A stretch of 40,558 nt of DNA, taken from the IMG/VR virus record IMGVR_UViG_3300027987_000054, positions 1 to 40,558 of that record. One strand, 5' to 3'. A program made the position numbers and the translations under genes. The notes under the pieces were generated by a model. That model was not told the origin of the DNA. It was given only the letters and a program-made list of their open reading frames with translations, and did no database searches. Position 1 is the first letter of the stretch. The number at the start of each line of letters is the position of its first letter. Positions 37,301-40,558 of this stretch are shown piece by piece. Origin of the DNA: a virus.

Positions 37301-38052
37301 ATCTGATCGGCGTCGACATCAACCACGATGGTGCGCTGGGGACCTATCAGACCACAGCTGCGGCGCTGCGGGCGAACACGTCGGCGATCGCCTACCTGAA
37401 CGGCCTCCTCACCGGCGGTATCGCGGTGTTCGACGACTTCGAGCGCGACGACGTAAACACGCTGGGGGATGACTGGGTTCAGCGGTACAGCGGGTCCGGT
37501 GGCGGTGAGATGGAAACCGACGGGCATGCCGCTGGCTGGGACCAATCCGGATGGGTCACCCGCGCCTGCCTGGCTCAGTGGAACGGCACCAATCCGGTGC
37601 TGAACACCGACCGCCAGAAGGTGGTCGGTGTCCTCGGCTCCAAGGGGCAGAACTTCACCTGGTGGTCGAAGTGCGGCTACAACTTCCTGATGGCGCGGAT
37701 GTCAGCCGACGGCACCCACTACATCAGGGCGGCGTTCGGGGCCGACGGTGAGGTGGCCATCGGGTATGCGGCGGGCGGGAGCTACGTGCAGTGGGACACC
37801 ACCGACGTGAGCCCGGTTCCGGGCAACGGCTCTATCATCAGCCTGGAAGCCGGTGTCATCGGCGACGACCGCTACTACCTCGCCAAGATCAACGACGCCA
37901 TCATCCTGGCGGTGGACGAAGTGGGTACGGCATCGAGCCTGGGTAGTGACTACCGGGGCATCGGGTGCGGCATGATGGCCGAGGGTGCCATCCTGGCGTT
38001 CCAGCAGGCCAACCCGGCGAAGTTCAATTCCTGGGCGGCATGGGACAACTGA
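34396..38052 (+). CDS. Large minor tail protein with embedded lysin B/cutinase-like domain
   Basis: A 1218-residue protein. Residues about 65-200 hold two tandem hydrophobic repeats, each with an (A/V)(L/I)TGIIGG element followed by SDIAD(F/W)FGGFLDG. Residues about 280-540 are an alpha/beta hydrolase like mycobacteriophage lysin B: FLFTLNGTDTLFADTYPQ, FAFSGESQGAVVASLVYE with nucleophile Ser366, GGVMFGNPRRK, candidate Asp441/Asp443, and His512 in PHGNYG. Next are two CBM-like beta sandwiches, separated by a third copy of the repeat (LSDVADWFGGFLDGSNGS), then a C-terminal domain ending FNSWAAWDN. It may be a tail fibre that cuts mycolyl esters in the outer layer. The start GTG overlaps the previous stop as GTGA. 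Confidence 0.88.
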   Translation: MTAVPDWVTGVPSTSGVHTEPSRWTQWNDISDEQLHTMRDRLWESIISSITQALTGLFVPGPLGSALSQLTAWAADLPVIGPLVEALTGIIGGDLSDIADFFGGFLDGITGGSLLEQLVNALTGLPGGLDDITSWVGDIPILGDIVEAITGIIGGGLSDIADWFGGFLDGSNGSLLDQLSEALTSAVGSLDDITVWVQGLISGEWIRQLVTVLTGQPGGLGDIQAWASSLLTNASQIPATLIDGLSDLLGGLIPVSQVGEPVTSSNLLTNPAFSLPVDPQDGFTWEGPACFLFTLNGTDTLFADTYPQTVAPVGRRVDEDYWSAYAIEYPAATVPLQDSIDDGVANLVAAVQALKPGTPFAFSGESQGAVVASLVYENELLDVGGAIHDRLSDFVGGVMFGNPRRKLGEVAPGIADPGGTGFATNDLMVSVPASWYEYVLDGDIAAALSTSLASWGGLVYDFATQDWDGNPWTVVQTVINGFGNPLGSLSKLIRALESLIGFVGKNSSSIPHGNYGITPIDTATGTLTAYDMAVAYLDGLGSTYLPTVYEDHTAGGSGSIGVDADGFAHTWTHPDVIKVAENQTIDASVWVKTDGSYSYTGTPLSLVVQWFLDGSPVSTSTIDTLASATAWTELAGTVAVPESVDSCQVYVQVGSTAISGRVNFDDLSLAKTGKLQQSWVNGLLDWMGDLIQNITGLVGGGLSDVADWFGGFLDGSNGSLLDQLVNAFTGLAGGLDDIVSWVETLPLIGPLVHAITGAVTGTLDTLADWRDDLQARFAGVHPTRIPASVVSDTGTNIVLNATFDTDISVIEEDGWEWDGTQGKLTAGSAKVTADATLKKLESNPSYVVAGDTFDGSVWAKWDSLSYAGSDPIILSVNEYNAAGMVLNTEQLAAVNTPAATDDWTQLTFTEYTVPDGVDHVRLALMLPTTASSGTVWWDEAMLYKTGGLRDSSVPGIGTMLGNVMLGLEDLIGVDINHDGALGTYQTTAAALRANTSAIAYLNGLLTGGIAVFDDFERDDVNTLGDDWVQRYSGSGGGEMETDGHAAGWDQSGWVTRACLAQWNGTNPVLNTDRQKVVGVLGSKGQNFTWWSKCGYNFLMARMSADGTHYIRAAFGADGEVAIGYAAGGSYVQWDTTDVSPVPGNGSIISLEAGVIGDDRYYLAKINDAIILAVDEVGTASSLGSDYRGIGCGMMAEGAILAFQQANPAKFNSWAAWDN

Positions 38053-38065
38053 TGGAGGAGCAGAG

Positions 38066-38353
38066 ATGATCGAACGCGCGGTGCGTCAACCCCAGGATGT
38101 CGAAGCCATTCTCCTCGACAGTCCTGCGGCGATGATGGAGGCCCTGGAGTTCGCCCTGACGGTCGGGTATCGGGGACAGGCCGGCGGATATGTCAAGGAC
38201 GGCGAGCAGGTGTGGTTGCTGGAGCTCAATGGTCCCGGCTCGGGGAAGTCCATTCCCGCCACACTCGGACAGGTGGTGGTATGGAACTCGGCCGTCGAAG
38301 TGATGGAGATCCTGTCATCGGACACATACCAGAAGCTCTACCGGGCAGGCTAA
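38066..38353 (+). CDS. Hypothetical small tail-region protein
   Basis: A 95-residue product from ATG 38066, with GGAGGAGCAGAG immediately before it. No membrane segment is present. It reads as a compact alpha-beta protein (SPAAMMEALEFALTVGYRGQ, VKDGEQVWLLELNGPGSGKS, QVVVWNSAVEVMEILSS). Its place between two fibre genes suggests a fibre assembly or chaperone role, but nothing in the sequence proves that. It stops 3 bases before the next GTG. Confidence 0.7.
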   Translation: MIERAVRQPQDVEAILLDSPAAMMEALEFALTVGYRGQAGGYVKDGEQVWLLELNGPGSGKSIPATLGQVVVWNSAVEVMEILSSDTYQKLYRAG

Positions 38354-38356
38354 CCG

Positions 38357-39883
38357 GTGAGTTGGGCCACCAGTCCTGACCTCTACACTCCGCCGCCACA
38401 GCGCTCCTGGTGGCCGAATCCGCCGTCCAATCAGTGGGGGTCCCGGTCCTGGCGGAAGTTCCCGTTTCTGTACCGGTTCATGGGTGACGGTGCACTGTCG
38501 GCAACGACGTCGGCGACGACGTTCCTGGAGGAGATGCTTTGGGCCGAGGGTGAACTCTCGGTAGCGTTGACCAACTTCCTGGTGTTCCTGTCAGAGGAGT
38601 TCTCCAGCGAGGGCGAACTGTCCGGCGAGATCTCATCCTCGCAGCCAGGCGTCGCGCCGATCTATGCCGAGGGTTTCCTGACCGCGACGGCGTTCGAAGA
38701 CGAGGGCGGCCTGAGCGGCACGGCGTGGCACAACGTGAACATCCCGCTGAATGCCCTTGGTGCGCTGGATGTTCTGGCCGACATCTTCGCGGCCGCGGGC
38801 ATGGACGCCGAGGGTGCGTTGACCGGCCTCATCACCGGGGCCGAGATCGCCGACGGCTTGAGGGCGGACGCATGGCCTGGTGCGGCCGTCGCTGTGGCCC
38901 TGGCCGCTGCGGGCCTGCTGGAGGGTGAGGTCACCAACTTCCTGATCACCGTGTCTACGACACTCACCGGATCGGCCACCCTCTCCGCCGAGGTGGAGGG
39001 CATCATCCCCATCCTCGCGGCCCTGGCGGCATCCGGAGACGTGACGGCATTCGCATATCAGTTCGTCGAGGCAGTCGCCACCCTTACGGGTTCGGGGCAA
39101 CTTGCCGCTGCTGCTGTGCAACAGTTTCTTCGCACCGGCGACCTGGCCGGTGTCGGTGCGGACATAGCGGCGGCATTCGCCAAGTACGCATCCGCCAGTG
39201 CCGAGGGCGGTGTTGGCACGGTAACGGCTTCGGCCTACCCCAACTACCCCCGCAGTGTGGCGCTGGCCGGTTCCGGAACGGCATCGGCCACAGCGGCTTT
39301 CCCGGCGATGTCTGCCGCCTATACCACCTACACGACAGCAGGGGCGTTCTCCTACGACATTCCGTACTGGGCCACGCACGTCGATGTGGTGCTGATCGGT
39401 GGTGGCGGCGGCGGGCAGGGCGGTGCCGGTGCGTTCATCATCGGTTCGGGTGGCAAGGGTGGGCACTGGGGTTACACCACGCTGGTGAGGGGAACCGACA
39501 TCGGCTGGAGCGTCACTGCGATCACCGGCAGCGTTGGTGCCGGTGGGTTGCACGGCAACGGCGGTGTCGGCAACGGCCCCGCAGCGGACGGCTCCCCGAC
39601 CACCGCGACGGCGACAGGATGGGCCGGACTGTCCGGCGACGGCGGCGAGGAGCAGAATGCGACAACCGAAGGCCGCACCGGCCTGGCTCCCAGTCCCGAC
39701 CCGCTGTCGTTCAACGGTGAGAGCTATGACGGCGGCAACGCGCAGAGTTCCGGCGGGAACACCGGGGCAGCGGGCAACGCGCCGGGAGGCGGCGGTCAGG
39801 GCGGTGCTGGCGGTATCTTCACCGGCTACAACGGTGGTGACGGGGCTGTCGGCAAGGCGTGGTTCAAGGCGTATCAGGCGTAA
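38357..39883 (+). CDS. Minor tail / receptor-binding protein with Gly-rich tip
   Basis: A 508-residue product from GTG 38357. After a short N-terminal head-piece (SPDLYTPPPQRSWWPNPPSN) comes a long series of loosely repeated beta units (for example GAGALTG-like: AEGALTGLITG, TTLTGSATLSAEVEG, VATLTGSGQLAAAA). At about residue 340 is a Gly-rich domain: HVDVVLIGGGGGGQGGAGAF, then runs of GG and GN up to FTGYNGGDGAVGK. Gly-rich tips of this kind bind receptors in other tailed phages. It should be a tail fibre or tip. Confidence 0.78.
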   Translation: MSWATSPDLYTPPPQRSWWPNPPSNQWGSRSWRKFPFLYRFMGDGALSATTSATTFLEEMLWAEGELSVALTNFLVFLSEEFSSEGELSGEISSSQPGVAPIYAEGFLTATAFEDEGGLSGTAWHNVNIPLNALGALDVLADIFAAAGMDAEGALTGLITGAEIADGLRADAWPGAAVAVALAAAGLLEGEVTNFLITVSTTLTGSATLSAEVEGIIPILAALAASGDVTAFAYQFVEAVATLTGSGQLAAAAVQQFLRTGDLAGVGADIAAAFAKYASASAEGGVGTVTASAYPNYPRSVALAGSGTASATAAFPAMSAAYTTYTTAGAFSYDIPYWATHVDVVLIGGGGGGQGGAGAFIIGSGGKGGHWGYTTLVRGTDIGWSVTAITGSVGAGGLHGNGGVGNGPAADGSPTTATATGWAGLSGDGGEEQNATTEGRTGLAPSPDPLSFNGESYDGGNAQSSGGNTGAAGNAPGGGGQGGAGGIFTGYNGGDGAVGKAWFKAYQA

Positions 39884-39912
39884 GGTGCATACCAGCGGAA
39901 AGGGGCGATCAG

Positions 39913-40287
39913 GTGGCATGGACGTACACCCGGGCGCAGATTCTCGGACAGGTGGATGGCTACCTGGAGAATGCGCTTGCTGCCCAGTCTGACTCTGCGA
40001 TCACCCAGTACCTCGACGGTGCCGGCGGCCTGTCGCTGGCCGTGCTGGCGCGGGTGTGGGACCGGGTCATCGTCCACGAGTTCGGCGACCTGGATACCGG
40101 ACATGACATCACCCGCGAGCAGATTCTGACCCGTATTGAGCAGTACCTCGTCTCCGCGCAGGGCGCGGCCACCGCTGCTGAACGGGAGAAGCTGATCGGG
40201 TGGTGCCAGTCGCTGAGCCTGGTCGTGCTGGCGCGGTGCTTCGACGTGATCGTGAAGAACTCGCTCAATGATCAGGACACCCTCTGA
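39913..40287 (+). CDS. Tail-region protein made of two similar halves
   Basis: A 124-residue product from GTG 39913 after AAAGGGGCGATCAG. It contains an internal duplication: YTRAQILGQVDGYLENAL...SLAVLARVWDRVIV, then ITREQILTRIEQYLVSAQ...SLVVLARCFDVIVKN, each about 55 residues. All helical; no signal peptide. It may be a fibre-assembly chaperone or a structural linker. Its stop shares a base with the next gene. Family not recognised. Confidence 0.7.
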   Translation: MAWTYTRAQILGQVDGYLENALAAQSDSAITQYLDGAGGLSLAVLARVWDRVIVHEFGDLDTGHDITREQILTRIEQYLVSAQGAATAAEREKLIGWCQSLSLVVLARCFDVIVKNSLNDQDTL

Positions 40288-40558
40288 TGGCCGGACATCT
40301 GGCAGCCGTCGTTGCTCCGGGCACCGAGCGGGCGTTCGATCTGACCGCCAGCGCCGCCCTGGCGGCGGCGGTTTACGGGAACGTGGGAATCGTGTCTGCG
40401 CTGGAGGGCGCTGGGCAGATCTCGGCCGAGCAGTTCGCGTCCTACGCCAGAGAGGCGATCACGTCGGGGGTCGGCGCACTGGCCGGGACCGGTCCGTATG
40501 CGAAATATGCTGGCAGTGGCGCACTCTCGGGAACCGCCGCGTTGGGTATGTCTGCTCC
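40287..40558 (+). CDS. Tail fibre-like protein, cut by the window end
   Basis: From ATG 40287 the frame is open to the window edge (90 codons seen). The visible part, with RAFDLTASAALAAAVYGNVG and YAKYAGSGALSGTAALGMSA, has the same Ala/Gly/Ser-rich repeat style (GSGxLSG) as the 38357 gene, so it is probably another fibre protein of the same class, perhaps a paralogue. C terminus and function are outside the window. Confidence 0.65.
   Translation, partial: MAGHLAAVVAPGTERAFDLTASAALAAAVYGNVGIVSALEGAGQISAEQFASYAREAITSGVGALAGTGPYAKYAGSGALSGTAALGMSA

Noticed and set aside
38633-39919. A 428-codon antisense frame over the Gly-rich fibre gene
   Set aside because: Mirror of Gly/Ala codons; no coding signature and no ribosome site in a sensible place.
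1-40558. tRNA genes, integrase or lysis genes
   Set aside because: No cloverleaf sequences, recombinase motifs, or lysin/holin-like genes recognised; the only lysin B-like sequence is inside the tail protein.

Overview
The window is a 40.6-kb piece of a GC-rich tailed double-stranded DNA phage with a siphovirus-type head and long non-contractile tail. The host is most likely a mycolic-acid actinobacterium such as Mycobacterium or a relative. The evidence is the high GC with frequent GTG starts, a WhiB-type regulator, sigma-A-like promoters that place +1 on the start codon, and a tail protein carrying a lysin B/cutinase-like domain. The queD-queE-queC plus DNA transglycosylase set resembles mycobacteriophage Rosebush-type (cluster B) phages, but this is a judgement from memory, not a database search.

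Layout. Positions 1-400 hold the end of a plus-strand unit, a strong hairpin terminator, a tiny Lys/Arg-rich peptide gene and a terminator shared by converging units. Positions 407-9626 are a leftward block of early, replication and DNA-modification genes. Read from its promoter-proximal end it contains a WhiB regulator, a small recombination-type protein, a winged-helix protein, the 7-deazaguanine cassette (DNA transglycosylase, QueC, QueE, QueD), a Cas4/RecB-like nuclease, an OB-fold-like ssDNA-binding candidate, small unknowns, a TOPRIM primase-helicase, an AT-rich origin-like region with seven GTGGACC boxes, an endonuclease VII-type HNH protein, and three small genes. The last of these, a small membrane protein, has its own consensus promoter.

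Positions 9686-40558 are the rightward structural operon. It runs through two small genes, HNH nuclease, terminase small and large subunits and portal. A five-gene glycan-decoration island follows (glycosyltransferase-methyltransferase fusion, sulfotransferase, three further glycosyltransferases). Then come prohead protease, major capsid protein, connector and neck genes, tail terminator, major tail protein, tail assembly chaperones with a +1-type frameshift site, a 1683-residue tape measure protein with a peptidase-like domain, and a run of minor tail proteins cut by the window edge. Lysis genes and an integrase are not seen here.

Within the tail genes (23452-24045) sits a reverse-strand cassette: an XRE-type repressor-like gene and a 42-residue membrane protein gene. 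Between them lies a 21-bp palindrome that recurs exactly between terminase and portal, and in near-identical form in the HNH gene. This palindrome set plus the repressor-like gene, the five-gene glycan island, and the lysin B-like domain inside a tail protein are the least expected features of the window.
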